Source of the DNA: Nocardioides marinisabuli
GTDB lineage: Bacteria; Actinomycetota; Actinomycetes; Propionibacteriales; Nocardioidaceae
Assembly: GCF_013466785.1 (NCBI RefSeq)
Contig: NZ_CP059163.1
Location: forward strand, 2,356,001 to 2,420,000
Length of the DNA stretch: 64,000 bases
Direction of reading: 5' to 3'
Below, piece after piece: positions 25,153 through 36,004 of this stretch (position 1 is the first letter of the stretch; each line of letters starts with the position of its first letter). Made by a program: the position numbers and the translations under genes. Under the pieces are notes generated by a model. That model saw nothing but the letters and a program-made list of their open reading frames with translations. It had not been told where the DNA came from and did no database searches.

Positions 25153-27699
25153 ATGCTGCGACACCATCACCAGCTCGTACGACGCGGCGCCCGGGCCACG
25201 GGCGCGAGCCTGCTGGCCGGGGCCCTCGCGGCCGCCGCGATGATCGCCCTGCCGGGCTCGTCGGGCGCCGCGGCCGGCGCCGGCGGGGGAGCGGCCTGCG
25301 AGACGCTGACCCACCCGCTGGGCGCGGCCACGCCGTACACGGAGTTCGTCGAGACCCACGGCACCCGCGGCTCGGAGTCGGAGGGGGCCATCGCCTACGG
25401 CGGTGACCTCGCCGCCAGCGGCATGACCGTCGGCACCCGGCTCACCTCCGAGAAGACCGCCCCCACGCTGGTCGTGGCCGGCTCCCACGGCCAGTGGTTC
25501 AACCTCCAGCGCGGCAGCGCCTGGGTGGTGCCCCGCAGCGGGGTCAACTTCAACGGCGGCGGCACCTACCTCGACGCCAACCCCGTCGACGTCCCGGCCG
25601 CCTTCGTGGGGCTGCGTGCCCTGGCCGCACGGATCGCCACGACACCGAGCACCGCCACGGTGCTGGAGAACAACGAGATCAGCGCCCAGCCCAGCCTGGT
25701 GCTGCGCGGCACCGACCCCGTCCTCAACGTCGTGCGCCCCACCGCGGCACAGCTCGCCTCCGGGCGCAACATCGGCTACGACGTGCCGGCCGGCTCGACG
25801 CTGCTGGTGGTCGTCGACGGCGCCGACGTCACCGTCCGGGGCCAGGTCTGGGTGCGCGAGCCCGGGGGCTGGCAGCAGGCCAACGACTCGACGATGGCCA
25901 CCCGCCCCGGGGTGCTCTGGAGCCTGGCCGGCGCCTCGCGGGTGACCCTCGACATCGGCAGCGCCTGGGGCGGCAGCATCCTGGCCCCCGCCGCCCACGT
26001 GGTCGTCGCCCGAGCCGGCCACACCATCGGCCAGGTGCTGGCCCAGCGGTTCAGCTCCGCCTTCGAGACCCACCAGCGGCTGTTCTCGGCCGCCCTGTGC
26101 CTGCCGCCGACCTCCCCGCCGACGACGCCCACCACGGCACCGCCGCCCACCCCGGAGCCGCCGGGCACGACCGACGTCACGCTGACCAAGACCGCGTCCG
26201 CGACGTCGGTGCGCGGCGGCGGGCGGACGTCGTACACGCTCACCGCCCGCAACCTCGGCACCGCGACGGCGACCGGGGTCGTGCTCCGCGACCCGCTGCC
26301 GGCGGGGGTGACCCTGGAGTCCGCGAGCCCCGGGTGCTCGGCGGCCGCGGGCGTGGTGACCTGCCAGGTCGGTGACCTCGCGGCCGGCGCCACGCACGGC
26401 GTGCGGCTCGACGTGCTCGTCGACCCGGTCGCCGGGTCCGGGCGCACCGCGCACCCGCAGGCCCACCACCACCTGACGCCCACGAAGCAGGAGGTGCACG
26501 TCGACCTCGAGGCCGGGCAGACCCGCTCGGTGACGCTGGGCTGCCCGGGCGGCATCGTCTCCGACGGCGCGGTCCGCGTCGACCACGTCGACCAGGGCAC
26601 CGGCACGCTCGCCGACGTGCGGGTGCTCTCGGCGCGGAGCACGGGTGTCGGGACCTGGAAGGCGGTCGTGCGCAACGACGCCGCCGGCCGCGCCCAGGCC
26701 AAGGCCTTCGGTGTCTGCCTGCCCGGCAGCACCGAGCCCGCCGACCGGCAGACTGGGCACGCCGACGGCCACGCTCACGACCTGGTCGCCGACACCGCGC
26801 TGGTCACCGAGACCCGGGCCCTGGCGCCGGGACGGCACAGCACCCGGCTGACCTGCCCCGCGGCGACCACGCCCGTGGCCCCCGGCCACGACCTCTCGGG
26901 CGGCACCGCCCGGCTGGTGGCCTCCGAGCCCACCGCGACCGGCTGGCGCCTCGACGTGCTGGTGCAGGAGGCGACCACGCTGACCGCGTCGGTGCGCTGC
27001 CTGCGCACTGCCACCACCGCCGCGCAGGGCCACACCCACCAGCTGCGCACCACCCACGTCGAGCGCCGCGTCGTGGTGCCGGCCGGGGCGGTGGTCGAGG
27101 AGCAGGTGGTCTGCCCCGACGACGCCAAGGGCGTGGTGGCCACCTTCGACCTGCCCGACGGCCTGGTCGGCCTGGGCCACGACCCGCGGCTCAAGACCCG
27201 CGCCTTCCGGCTGCTCAACCCCACCGGGTCGCCGCAGGAGGCGCTGCTCGACCTGGTCTGCCTGCACGACCGCACCGAGGTCGAGACCCCCGGCACCGAC
27301 GAGCCGGCCGAGCTCGTCAACACCGCCACCGTCAGCTCGGCCTCGACCGACGTCGACTTCACCAACAACGCCGCCTCCGCCACCCTCACGGTGCTCCCCG
27401 GCCGCGCGACCCTGGCGCTGCCGCGCACCGCCGGCGTCAGCGGGCGCACCCTGTCGTTGCAGGTGCTGAGCTCGCTGCCGGGCGCGGCGCGGGTCACCGC
27501 GACCGCCCCCGGTGCGAAGGGCCGGGTGGCCCGCGGGCGCGTGCGGCTCGACCCCGACCGGCCCCGCGCGAGCGGCGTACGCCTGACGCGGCTGGGCCAG
27601 CGCCTGGTGCGGGCCGGCGAGGCCGACCGGCTGCGGGTCACGGTCGTGCCGACGAAGGGCCGCAAGGCCCGAGGCACGCTCGCGCTGGGAGGCTCCTGA
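25153..27699 (+). CDS. Secreted choice-of-anchor A/DUF11 surface protein
   Basis: An 848-residue exported protein. A signal peptide with Arg-rich n-region spans about residues 1-45 (GASLLAGALAAAAMIALPGSSG). A choice-of-anchor A domain follows (about 55-315; EGAIAYGGDLAASGMTVG, NGGGTYLD and WGGSILAPAAHVVVARAGHTIGQVLA are typical), then a Pro/Thr linker. A DUF11-type Ig repeat (TLTKTASATSVRGGGRTSYTL...DPLPAGVTLESASPGC, about 335-430) appears to be interrupted by a His-rich region (HPQAHHHLTPTKQEVHVDLEAG and on) and resumes near LVNTATVSSASTDVDFTNNAASATLTV (about 715-745). The last 100 residues are basic. Such proteins are surface adhesin-like; no anchor motif is seen. The start at 25153 is set by the signal peptide. 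Confidence 0.75.
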   Translation: MLRHHHQLVRRGARATGASLLAGALAAAAMIALPGSSGAAAGAGGGAACETLTHPLGAATPYTEFVETHGTRGSESEGAIAYGGDLAASGMTVGTRLTSEKTAPTLVVAGSHGQWFNLQRGSAWVVPRSGVNFNGGGTYLDANPVDVPAAFVGLRALAARIATTPSTATVLENNEISAQPSLVLRGTDPVLNVVRPTAAQLASGRNIGYDVPAGSTLLVVVDGADVTVRGQVWVREPGGWQQANDSTMATRPGVLWSLAGASRVTLDIGSAWGGSILAPAAHVVVARAGHTIGQVLAQRFSSAFETHQRLFSAALCLPPTSPPTTPTTAPPPTPEPPGTTDVTLTKTASATSVRGGGRTSYTLTARNLGTATATGVVLRDPLPAGVTLESASPGCSAAAGVVTCQVGDLAAGATHGVRLDVLVDPVAGSGRTAHPQAHHHLTPTKQEVHVDLEAGQTRSVTLGCPGGIVSDGAVRVDHVDQGTGTLADVRVLSARSTGVGTWKAVVRNDAAGRAQAKAFGVCLPGSTEPADRQTGHADGHAHDLVADTALVTETRALAPGRHSTRLTCPAATTPVAPGHDLSGGTARLVASEPTATGWRLDVLVQEATTLTASVRCLRTATTAAQGHTHQLRTTHVERRVVVPAGAVVEEQVVCPDDAKGVVATFDLPDGLVGLGHDPRLKTRAFRLLNPTGSPQEALLDLVCLHDRTEVETPGTDEPAELVNTATVSSASTDVDFTNNAASATLTVLPGRATLALPRTAGVSGRTLSLQVLSSLPGAARVTATAPGAKGRVARGRVRLDPDRPRASGVRLTRLGQRLVRAGEADRLRVTVVPTKGRKARGTLALGGS

Positions 27700-27718
27700 C
27701 CCCGGGTGCGGACCGTGC

Positions 27719-28365
27719 TCAGACCGGGAGCCCGAGCCCCCGCAGGTCGAGGCGCAGCGCCTCGGCGGCGGTGAAGACCAGCCCGGTCATCCCCAGCGCG
27801 CAGGCGGCCGCCACGTTGTCGGCGCGGTCGTCGACGAAGACCAGGTCGGCCAGCGGGCGCCCGGTGCGGGCCACCAGCAGCTCGTAGACCCGCGGGTCCG
27901 GCTTGGCCAGCCCCTCGGTGCCCGAGACCACGACGTCGTCGAGCAGCGCGAGCACCTCGAACATCCGCGGGGCGTGCGGGTAGAGCTCGTGCGACCAGTT
28001 CGTCAGCCCCCACTGGCGTACGCCGCCCGCGTGCAGCTCGCGCACCAGGTCGCTGCTGCCGGGGACCTCGCCGACCAGGGAGGCGGGGAAGTGGGCGCGG
28101 TAGGCGCGGGCGTGCTCGAGCCAGTGCGGGTGGCTGCGCGCGACCGCGGCCTCCGCCTCGTCCCACGACAGCCCCGAGTCGGGGCCGTGGTTGTAGGCGC
28201 GGAAGTCGAAGTCGTCGGCGGCCAGGAAGCGTGCCGCCTCGTGCTCGCCGACCCCGGCGGCGATCGCCCGGGAGGCGTCCCAGTCGATCAGCACGTTGCC
28301 CAGGTCCCACACGACCCCGGCCCCCACGTGGGGGACCGGGGTCGTGGCAGGACCGTGGGTGGGGC

Positions 28366-28375
<10 letters not shown>
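27719..28375 (-). CDS. HAD-family hydrolase (YihX-like)
   Basis: A 218-residue HAD-superfamily enzyme. Motif I is VVWDLGNVLIDWD (nucleophile Asp followed by L-G-N-V rather than D-x-T/V, as in YihX and other D-x-G-N subfamily members), motif II QWGLTNWSHEL, motif III the Lys in EGLAKPDPRVYELL, and motif IV LVFVDDRADNVAAA. The cap is a helical insert (AARFLAADDFDFRAYN). YihX hydrolyses sugar phosphates; the substrate here is not known. The GTG start overlaps the end of gltA by 10 nt, so it is co-transcribed with and probably translationally coupled to citrate synthase. Confidence 0.8.
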
Positions 28376-29655
<1,280 letters not shown>

Positions 29656-29663
29656 GCTTCGCG

Positions 29664-29669
29664 ACTTTA
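29664..29669 (-). promoter_or_regulatory. -10 hexamer TAAAGT for leaderless gltA
   Basis: On the minus strand TAAAGT ends 8 nt before the GTG at 29655. There is no ribosome binding site between. Confidence 0.5.
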
Positions 29670-29726
29670 GCCCGCGTCCGCAGCGAGTGTTAACCCGGTG
29701 TCCGCGGAGCGGGCCCGGTCACGCAT

Positions 29727-29756
29727 TTGGCCGTACGCCGCGCGCCGCCGTAGTCT
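29727..29756 (+). promoter_or_regulatory. Putative promoter of the rplM-rpsI operon
   Basis: TTGGCC (29727-29732) and TAGTCT (29751-29756) are 18 nt apart and fit a primary-sigma promoter. They leave a leader of roughly 185 nt before rplM. The leader contains GACCAC-TC-GTGGTC within a larger GCCCC...GGGGC pairing near 29822-29852, which could be a regulatory stem, but no known ribosomal-protein leader motif is recognised. Confidence 0.4.
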
Positions 29757-29949
29757 TACCGGTCGCGACCCCTGCCGCGCCCCGACGTCCTCGTCGAGGT
29801 GCTGATCCGGACGTGAGCCGAGCCCCACCCAGACCACTCGTGGTCCGGGGCTGGTCGGTGCGAACCGGGCCGTGTTCGTCAGAGGCCGTGCTCCACCACC
29901 CCGCCGAGCAGCTCGACGGGGACCAACGAACGAAGAGAGTAGATCAGCC

Positions 29950-30393
29950 GTGCGTACCTACAGCCCGAAGCCTGGGGACATCCAGCGCGAGTGGCACGTC
30001 ATCGACGCCACCGACGTCCGCCTCGGACGCCTCGCCGTCCAGGCCGCGACCCTCATCCGTGGCAAGCACAAGCCGACCTTCGCCCCGCACGTCGACGGTG
30101 GCGACTTCGTCGTCATCATCAACGCCGAGAAGGTGTCGCTCTCGGGCGACAAGGCGACCAAGAAGATGGCCTACCGCCACTCCGGCTTCCCGGGTGGTCT
30201 GTCCGCGACGCCGATCGGTGAGGTCCTGGAGAAGGACGCTCGCCGGGCGATCGAGATGGCCGTGTGGGGCATGCTCCCCAAGAACAAGCTGGGCCGCCAG
30301 ATCCTGAAGAAGCTCAAGGTCTACTCGGGTCCCACGCACCCGCACCAGGCCCAGCAGGCCGTCCCGTTCGAGATCAGCCAGATCTCCCAGTAA
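29950..30393 (+). CDS. rplM: 50S ribosomal protein L13
   Basis: A 147-residue protein of the usual L13 length. Family motifs are [21 protein letters not shown] near the N-terminus, [28 protein letters not shown] and [24 protein letters not shown] near the C-terminus. L13 is an early assembly protein of the large subunit that binds 23S rRNA. The GTG at 29950 is chosen because RTYSPKPGD is the conserved actinobacterial start and AGAGAG lies upstream. rpsI follows after 35 nt, the order found in nearly all bacteria. Confidence 0.97.
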   Translation: MRTYSPKPGDIQREWHVIDATDVRLGRLAVQAATLIRGKHKPTFAPHVDGGDFVVIINAEKVSLSGDKATKKMAYRHSGFPGGLSATPIGEVLEKDARRAIEMAVWGMLPKNKLGRQILKKLKVYSGPTHPHQAQQAVPFEISQISQ

Positions 30394-30428
30394 TCGTCGT
30401 CGTCGAGAAAGACTGAGTGAGGAACATC

Positions 30429-30947
30429 GTGGCTGAGACCACCGAGAACGAGAACAGCACCGAGGTCGAGGAGACCTTCACCCCCGACGAGCAGGGCGTC
30501 GCCTACAGCTCCGAGAGCGCCCCGAGCGCCGAGGCTGTCGCCGAGCGTCCCGCGACCATCGCCCCCGGCGCGGCCACCGGCCGTCGCAAGGAGGCCGTGG
30601 CCCGCGTGCGCATCGTCCCGGGCACCGGCGTGTGGACCGTCAACGGTCGCACCCTGGACTCCTACTTCCCCAACAAGCTGCACCAGCAGGTCGTCAACGA
30701 GCCCTTCGCTGCGCTGCAGCTCGAGGGCCGCTTCGACGTCATCGCCCGCATCCACGGCGGCGGCATCACCGGCCAGGCCGGCGCGCTGCGCCTGGGCGTG
30801 GCCCGCTCGCTCAACGCGATCGACGTCGAGGCCAACCGCGCGACGCTGAAGAAGGACGGGCTGCTCACCCGCGACGCCCGCGTCATCGAGCGCAAGAAGG
30901 CCGGTCTGAAGAAGGCGCGCAAGGCGCCGCAGTTCAGCAAGCGCTGA
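30429..30947 (+). CDS. rpsI: 30S ribosomal protein S9 with acidic N-terminal extension
   Basis: A 172-residue protein. The S9 core begins at [17 protein letters not shown] (about residue 50) and ends in the basic tail [18 protein letters not shown], whose last Lys/Arg residues contact P-site tRNA. It is preceded by an acidic, disordered extension of about 48 residues ([15 protein letters not shown]...) longer than in E. coli S9 (130 residues); similar extensions are common in actinobacteria. The GTG at 30429 has GAGGAAC at proper distance. glmM starts 13 nt later, so a single operon is likely. Confidence 0.97.
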   Translation: MAETTENENSTEVEETFTPDEQGVAYSSESAPSAEAVAERPATIAPGAATGRRKEAVARVRIVPGTGVWTVNGRTLDSYFPNKLHQQVVNEPFAALQLEGRFDVIARIHGGGITGQAGALRLGVARSLNAIDVEANRATLKKDGLLTRDARVIERKKAGLKKARKAPQFSKR

Positions 30948-30960
30948 TCCGCGAGGACGC

Positions 30961-32334
30961 GTGAGCACTTCTGTGACACGCCTCTTCGGCACGGACGGGG
31001 TCCGGGGTCGGGCCAACGGTGTCCTCACCGCTGGCCTGGCCCTGGACCTTTCCGTTGCTGCGGCGCGCGTGCTGGGTGACGCCGGCGAGTTCGAGGGCCA
31101 CCGGCCCCGGGCGGTCGTCGGGCGCGACACCCGCATCTCCGGCGAGTTCCTCGAGGCCGCCGTCGTGGCCGGGCTGGCCTCGGCCGGTGTCGACGTGCAC
31201 CTGGTCGGCGTGCTGCCGACCCCCGGGGTCGCGCACCTGACCGACGTGCTCGACGCCGACCTGGGCGTGATGATCTCCGCCTCGCACAACCCGATGCCCG
31301 ACAACGGGATCAAGTTCTTCGCCCGCGGGGGCCACAAGCTCGACGACGCCCTTGAGGAGCAGATCGAGGCGCGCCTGCACGCCGACGAGCCGCTGCCCAC
31401 CGGCGCCGACGTCGGCCGCGTGCACCCGCACCCCGAGGCCGTGCAGCGCTACGCCGACCACCTGGTCGCCACGGTGCCCGCCCCCGACGGGGCCCGCCCG
31501 CTGGCCGGGCTCCGGCTGGTGCTCGACTGCGCCGAGGGTGCGGCGTACGACGCCGGGCCGCGCGCGCTCGAGGCGGCCGGCGCCACCGTGGTCGCGATCC
31601 ACGCCAGCCCCGACGGGCTCAACATCAACGACGGCTGCGGCTCCACGCACCTCGAGCCGCTGCGCAAGGCGGTCCTCGAGCACGGCGCCGACGCCGGCTT
31701 CGCCCTCGACGGCGACGCCGACCGGATGCTGGCTGTCGACGCCGCCGGCGACGTGGTCGACGGCGACCAGGTGCTGGCGATCCTGGCGCTGGCCGGGCGC
31801 GAGACCGGCTCGCTGGTCGACGACACGGTCGTGGCGACCGTGATGAGCAACCTCGGCTTCGTGCAGGCCATGGAGGCCGCCGGCATCACCGTGGCGCGCA
31901 CCAAGGTCGGCGACCGCTACGTGCTCGAGCAGATGCGCGCCTCGGGCTTCGTGCTCGGCGGCGAGCAGTCGGGCCACGTCATCATGAGCCGCCACGCCAC
32001 CACCGGCGACGGGCTGCTGGCCACGCTCCACGTCGCCGCCCGGATGGCCGCCACCGGTCGCTCCCTGGCCGACCTCGCCGGGGTGATGACCCGCCTGCCG
32101 CAGGTGCTGGTCAACGTGCCCGGCGTCGACAAGGACCGCACGGACGACGAGGTGCTCGCCGCCGCCGTCGCCGAGGAGGAGGCCGTGCTGGCCGGCTCCG
32201 GGCGGGTCCTGCTGCGCGCCTCCGGCACCGAGCCGCTGGTGCGGGTGATGGTCGAGGCCCCCTCGATGGAGCAGGCGCAGGGCGTCGCCGACCGGCTCGC
32301 CGGCGTGGTGCGCGAGCGGCTCTCCCTGGCCTGA
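30961..32334 (+). CDS. glmM: Phosphoglucosamine mutase
   Basis: A 457-residue alpha-D-phosphohexomutase converting glucosamine-6-phosphate to glucosamine-1-phosphate for UDP-GlcNAc and peptidoglycan synthesis. The N-terminus [12 protein letters not shown] is diagnostic of GlmM. The phosphorylated serine is Ser108 in [16 protein letters not shown], the Mg-binding loop is DGDADR (250-255), the sugar-binding loop GEQSGHVIM (about 340) and the phosphate-binding loop [14 protein letters not shown] (C-terminal). The gene follows rpsI by 13 nt and starts with GTG. Together with glmS about 3.7 kb downstream it supplies hexosamines. Confidence 0.96.
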   Translation: MSTSVTRLFGTDGVRGRANGVLTAGLALDLSVAAARVLGDAGEFEGHRPRAVVGRDTRISGEFLEAAVVAGLASAGVDVHLVGVLPTPGVAHLTDVLDADLGVMISASHNPMPDNGIKFFARGGHKLDDALEEQIEARLHADEPLPTGADVGRVHPHPEAVQRYADHLVATVPAPDGARPLAGLRLVLDCAEGAAYDAGPRALEAAGATVVAIHASPDGLNINDGCGSTHLEPLRKAVLEHGADAGFALDGDADRMLAVDAAGDVVDGDQVLAILALAGRETGSLVDDTVVATVMSNLGFVQAMEAAGITVARTKVGDRYVLEQMRASGFVLGGEQSGHVIMSRHATTGDGLLATLHVAARMAATGRSLADLAGVMTRLPQVLVNVPGVDKDRTDDEVLAAAVAEEEAVLAGSGRVLLRASGTEPLVRVMVEAPSMEQAQGVADRLAGVVRERLSLA

Positions 32335-32394
32335 GAGCCGTCACCCGCGATACCCCGGGTCGCATCTAGTCACCCCTGCTGATTGGGTGGGCGC

Positions 32395-33327
32395 ATGATC
32401 GACGCGCCACCGCTGGTCCTCGAGGGGCTGGGCAAGAGGTTCGGATCGGTGCAGGCGGTGGAGGACCTGTCCTTCACGGTCGCACCGGGCCGGGTGACCG
32501 GGTTCCTGGGTCCCAACGGCTCGGGCAAGACCACCACGCTGCGGATGCTGCTGGGCCTGACCAGGCCCACCACCGGCCGGGCGCTCGTGGGGGAGCGGGC
32601 GTACGCCGAGCTGCCGGTGCCGGGCGCCGTCGTCGGCGCCGCGCTCGAGCCCGGCTTCCACCCCGGGCGCACCGCCCGCGGCCACCTGGAGGCGTGGGCG
32701 CCCCAGGTCGGGGCCAGCCGGGCGCGCTGCCGCGAGGTGCTGGCGATGGTCGGGCTCGACCAGAGCGCCGAGCGCCGGGTCGGCGGCTTCTCCCTCGGCA
32801 TGCGCCAGCGCCTGGGCCTGGCCGCCGCGCTGCTGGCCGACCCGCCGGTGCTGGTGCTCGACGAGCCCGCGAACGGCCTCGACCCCGAGGGCATCAAGTG
32901 GCTGCGCGGGATGCTGCGCCACCTCGCGGCCGAGGGGCGCACCGTCCTGGTCTCGAGCCACGTGCTCGGCGAGGTGCAGCACACCGTCGACGACGTGGTC
33001 ATCATCGCGCAGGGCCGGCTCGTGCACGCCTCCCCGCTCGAGGGCCTGGCCGCGCTCGCCGAGCCCCGCACCTACGTCGAGTCGCCCGAGGTCGAGCGCC
33101 TCACCGGCGTGCTGGCCGAGCAGGGCTGGGCCACCTCACCCGGCGCGCGAGGGGCCACCGGCGTGGTCGTCGAGGGGGTCGCCGCCGCCCGGGTCGGCGC
33201 CGCCGTGCACGCCGCCGGCCTCGAGCTGCACCAGCTCACCTCGCAGGGCACCGACCTCGAGGACGTCTTCTTCCACCTCGTCGAGCAGGCCGGCGACCGC
33301 CGCCAGCCGCAGGAGGTCGTGGCATGA
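32395..33327 (+). CDS. ABC transporter ATP-binding protein
   Basis: A 310-residue ATPase. Walker A GPNGSGKTTTL (about 41-51), a short Q-loop region, the ABC signature SLGMRQRLGL with F at the second position (GGFSLGMRQRL) as in DrrA/BcrA-type exporters, Walker B VLVLDEPANGLDPEG and the switch His VSSHVLGEV. The C-terminal 80 residues (YVESPEVERLTGVLAEQG...TDLEDVFFHLVEQ) are the accessory domain usual in this group. The start codon of the permease overlaps its stop (ATGA). It probably energises an exporter of a lipid or drug-like compound; the substrate is unknown. Confidence 0.9.
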   Translation: MIDAPPLVLEGLGKRFGSVQAVEDLSFTVAPGRVTGFLGPNGSGKTTTLRMLLGLTRPTTGRALVGERAYAELPVPGAVVGAALEPGFHPGRTARGHLEAWAPQVGASRARCREVLAMVGLDQSAERRVGGFSLGMRQRLGLAAALLADPPVLVLDEPANGLDPEGIKWLRGMLRHLAAEGRTVLVSSHVLGEVQHTVDDVVIIAQGRLVHASPLEGLAALAEPRTYVESPEVERLTGVLAEQGWATSPGARGATGVVVEGVAAARVGAAVHAAGLELHQLTSQGTDLEDVFFHLVEQAGDRRQPQEVVA

Positions 33328-34136
33328 GCACCCCGCAGCGGCTGCGCGTCGCCCTGGTCGCCGAGCACCGCAAGCTCGTGAGCACCCGGATCTGGTGGAT
33401 CCTCGCGCTCGCGATGGCCGCCTACCTCGCCTTCGTCGGCGGCGTGCTGGCCCTCAGCGCCACCGTCACCCCGCCCGGCGAGGGCACCCCGCAGCTCACC
33501 GGCATCGACGCCGCGCTGTCGACGTACGGCGTGCTCAACGCGATCGGCTACGTCTTCCCGCTCGTCGTCGGCACCCTGGCCGTCACCACCGAGCACCGCC
33601 ACCGCACCATCGAGCAGACCTACCTCGTCGAGCCGCGCCGCGGTGTGGTGCTGGTGGCCAAGCTGCTCGGCACCGTGCCGGTGGGGCTGCTGCTCGGCGT
33701 CGTCGGCACCGCCGGCCTGGTCGCCACGGCCGCGCCGGTGCTGGCCTGGCAGGGCGACGGCGCCTTCCTCACCAGCGGCCGCGTCTGGGAGACGCTGCTG
33801 CTCGGGGTGGTCGTCACCGCGCTGTGGGCGGTGCTGGGCGCGGCGTTCGGAGCCGTGCTGACCAACCAGGTCGCCGCGATCGTGGTGGTCCTGGCCTTCA
33901 CGCAGTTCGTCGAGCCGATCGCCCGGGTCGCGCTCGCGGCCTTCGAGTCGCTCTCGGGGGTCTCGGCCTACCTGCCCGGTGCCGCCGCCGACGCGGTCGT
34001 GGGCGCCAGCTTCTTCAGCGGCTTCGGCGGTGCCGACCTGCTGCCGCGCTGGGGCGGCGCCCTCGTGCTGCTGGCGTACGTCGCAGCACTGGCGCTGGTG
34101 GGCTGGTGGCGGGCCCGCTCCAGCGACGTGGGCTGA
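33324..34136 (+). CDS. ABC transporter permease (ABC-2 type)
   Basis: A 270-residue membrane protein with about six helices. A cytoplasmic start (RLRVALVAEHRKLVSTRIWW) of the type seen in ABC-2 permeases is followed by ILALAMAAYLAFVGGVLAL, a large external loop, YGVLNAIGYVFPLVVGTLAVTTEHRHRTIEQTYLVEPRR (the conserved cytoplasmic E-x-x-x-x-T-I motif), and helices through VGLLLGVVGTAGLVATAAPVLA, LLLGVVVTALWAVLGAAFGAVL and LVLLAYVAALALVGWW. It is translationally coupled to the ATPase and forms its membrane partner. Confidence 0.85.
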   Translation: MSTPQRLRVALVAEHRKLVSTRIWWILALAMAAYLAFVGGVLALSATVTPPGEGTPQLTGIDAALSTYGVLNAIGYVFPLVVGTLAVTTEHRHRTIEQTYLVEPRRGVVLVAKLLGTVPVGLLLGVVGTAGLVATAAPVLAWQGDGAFLTSGRVWETLLLGVVVTALWAVLGAAFGAVLTNQVAAIVVVLAFTQFVEPIARVALAAFESLSGVSAYLPGAAADAVVGASFFSGFGGADLLPRWGGALVLLAYVAALALVGWWRARSSDVG

Positions 34137-34200
34137 CGCTCAGCGCGGCGCTCCTCCACAGGCGGGGGCCGGGCGAGGTGTGCGCGGCGGCCGGGTCGGG

Positions 34201-34206
34201 TAGGCA
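34201..34206 (+). promoter_or_regulatory. -10-like hexamer TAGGCA for a leaderless transcript
   Basis: TAGGCA ends 6 nt before the ATG at 34213. The last base deviates from TANNNT, but the spacing matches the other leaderless starts in the window. Confidence 0.35.
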
Positions 34207-34212
34207 CCGGCC

Positions 34213-34968
34213 ATGACCTCGCGCACCGACCGGCCGCCGGCGCCGCTGCTGGCGCTCGCCGCGGTGGCGGTCGCGCTGGTGCTGGTGACCGGCGGTGTCG
34301 TGGTGGCCGGCTGGGCGGGTCGCGTCGGTGGCCCGGCACCCGCAGGCGACCCGGGGGACGGGGCCGCCGCCGTGCAGCTGGTGCGCGGCGGGGAGCACGA
34401 CGCGGCCGTCCTCGAGGTCGGCGACGGCTGGACCCTGCGCCCGCGCGGCACCTCGCTCTTCTACACCGACGCGCAGGGCCGGATCAGCGCCGGCATCGAC
34501 GGCGCCGCGGTGTTCCGCGACGGGTTCTGCGAGGCGGACGGCCCCGGAGCCCCCGGCCGGCCCTCCAACCGGGCGATCGCCGGGTTCGGCCGGGTCTCGC
34601 GGCTGGCGCCACGGGCCACGAGCCGCGAGCTCGCTCGGCAGTGGCGCGACGCCGTCGCCTACGACCACCGCACCGCCACCACCCACGAGACCGGCCCGCT
34701 GCGCACCCGCGAGGTCGAGCTCGCCGACGGTTCTGCGGCGGTGCGCACCGACGTCGCGCTGCGCGTCGCCGACCCCGGCGTCTGCGAGGCGGCCCGGGTG
34801 CAGATCAGCGTGGTCAGCCTCGACACCGGCCGCTGGACCTCCAGCGTGGTGCTGGTGCGCGACCGGGGCGTGCCCGACGCGCTCGGCGACGCCGCCGCCG
34901 ACCGGCTGCTGGGCAGCCTGCGCCCCACCTCGGGGGAGCCGGCTCAGAGCTTGCGCAGCCGCACGTAG
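34213..34968 (+). CDS. Membrane-anchored protein of unknown function
   Basis: A 251-residue protein with a single N-terminal transmembrane helix ([23 protein letters not shown], about 13-35) and an exported domain. The domain has two Cys (FCEADG and GVCEAARV) that may pair, a beta-rich start ([24 protein letters not shown]) and ends with [25 protein letters not shown], recalling small actinobacterial surface lipoprotein-like domains. No family is recognised. Its last 25 nt overlap the 3' end of coaA on the other strand. Confidence 0.6.
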   Translation: MTSRTDRPPAPLLALAAVAVALVLVTGGVVVAGWAGRVGGPAPAGDPGDGAAAVQLVRGGEHDAAVLEVGDGWTLRPRGTSLFYTDAQGRISAGIDGAAVFRDGFCEADGPGAPGRPSNRAIAGFGRVSRLAPRATSRELARQWRDAVAYDHRTATTHETGPLRTREVELADGSAAVRTDVALRVADPGVCEAARVQISVVSLDTGRWTSSVVLVRDRGVPDALGDAAADRLLGSLRPTSGEPAQSLRSRT

Positions 34969-35936
34969 CGCACCGAGTGGTCGATGTCCTTGCGCAGCAC
35001 CAGGGTGGCCCGCGAGCGGGTCGGCAGCACGTTCTGCACCAGGTTGGGCCCGTTGATGGTGTCCCAGATCCGCTCGGCCTCCGCGACCGCCTCGTCGTGG
35101 CTCAGCGCGCCGTACTTGGAGAAGTAGGACCCCGGGTCGCGGAACGCGGTCTCGCGCAGCCGCAGGAACCGGTCGACGTACCACTGGCGGATCTTGTCGC
35201 GCCCCGCGTCGACGTAGACGCTGAAGTCGAAGAAGTCGCTGAGCACCAGCCCGGCGGTGCCGTCCTCGCGGATGCGCGGCGGCTGCAGCACGTTGAGGCC
35301 CTCGATGATCACGATGTCGGGGCGCTTGATGACGACCTTCTCGTCGGGCACCACGTCGTAGACCAGGTGGGAGTAGGTCGGCGCCTCCACCTCGTCCTTG
35401 CCCGACTTGATGTCGACCACGAAGCGCAGCAGCGCGCGCCGGTCGTAGGACTCGGGGAAGCCCTTGCGCTGCAGGATGCCGCGGCGCTCCAGCTCGGCGT
35501 TGGGGTAGAGGAAGCCGTCGGTGGTCACCAGCGCCACGTTGGGGTGCTCGGGCCAGTGCGCCAGCATCTGCTGCAGCACCCGCGCCGTGGTCGACTTGCC
35601 GACCGCCACCGAGCCCGCGAGCCCGATCACGAACGGCGTGCGCGGCGGGGTGCGGCGGTGCAGGAAGTCCTCCTGGCTGCGGTGCAGCTCGCCGGCCGAC
35701 TCGACGTACAGGCTCAGCAGCCGCGAGAGCGGCAGGTAGACCTCGCGCACCTCGTCGAGGTCGAGCTCGTCACCGAGGCCGCTGAGCTCGTGGATCTCCT
35801 CCTCGGAGAGCGGGTCCGCGGTGGCCGTGTCGGCCAGTGCCGCCCAGGCCGAGCGGTCGAGCTCGATGTACGGCGACGTCTCGCGGCCGTTGTCGTCGTG
35901 GCCGCCGTTGAGGTGGCCCCGGCCAGGCGAGGACAT
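34944..35936 (-). CDS. coaA: Pantothenate kinase (type I)
   Basis: A 330-residue P-loop kinase that phosphorylates pantothenate, the first step of CoA synthesis. Walker A is [17 protein letters not shown] (about residues 106-122). [17 protein letters not shown] and the pantothenate-binding segment [11 protein letters not shown] with [14 protein letters not shown] identify the prokaryotic type I family. [11 protein letters not shown] and [14 protein letters not shown] follow as expected. The start is ATG 35936; a longer open frame upstream runs into the divergent glmS promoter. It is convergent with the anchored-protein gene, overlapping by 25 nt. Confidence 0.95.
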   Translation of the reverse strand: MSSPGRGHLNGGHDDNGRETSPYIELDRSAWAALADTATADPLSEEEIHELSGLGDELDLDEVREVYLPLSRLLSLYVESAGELHRSQEDFLHRRTPPRTPFVIGLAGSVAVGKSTTARVLQQMLAHWPEHPNVALVTTDGFLYPNAELERRGILQRKGFPESYDRRALLRFVVDIKSGKDEVEAPTYSHLVYDVVPDEKVVIKRPDIVIIEGLNVLQPPRIREDGTAGLVLSDFFDFSVYVDAGRDKIRQWYVDRFLRLRETAFRDPGSYFSKYGALSHDEAVAEAERIWDTINGPNLVQNVLPTRSRATLVLRKDIDHSVRYVRLRKL

Positions 35937-35990
35937 GGCCGCGATTGTTGCAGCCCCCGCGCCGCGCGCGTCGGGCGGTCCGCGCCTCGA

Positions 35991-35996
35991 TAGACT
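35991..35996 (+). promoter_or_regulatory. -10 hexamer TAGACT for leaderless glmS
   Basis: TAGACT ends 8 nt before the ATG at 36005. The short gap excludes a glmS ribozyme or other leader. Confidence 0.5.
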
Positions 35997-36004
35997 CACC
36001 ACCC

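Noticed and set aside
23818..27267. Antisense open frame of about 1149 codons opposite the acyl-CoA ligase and surface protein genes
   Set aside because: It is a shadow of high-GC codon use: the plus strand encodes recognisable families throughout, while the minus frame is Val/Gly/His/Arg low-complexity without motifs.
29757..29949. Known ribosomal-protein leader RNA motif upstream of rplM
   Set aside because: Some local pairing is visible, but no established leader motif could be recognised by eye, so only the promoter and the possible stem are mentioned.
35940..36004. glmS ribozyme or other leader element ahead of glmS
   Set aside because: Only 8 nt separate the -10 hexamer from the start codon, and the region upstream is the divergent coaA promoter.
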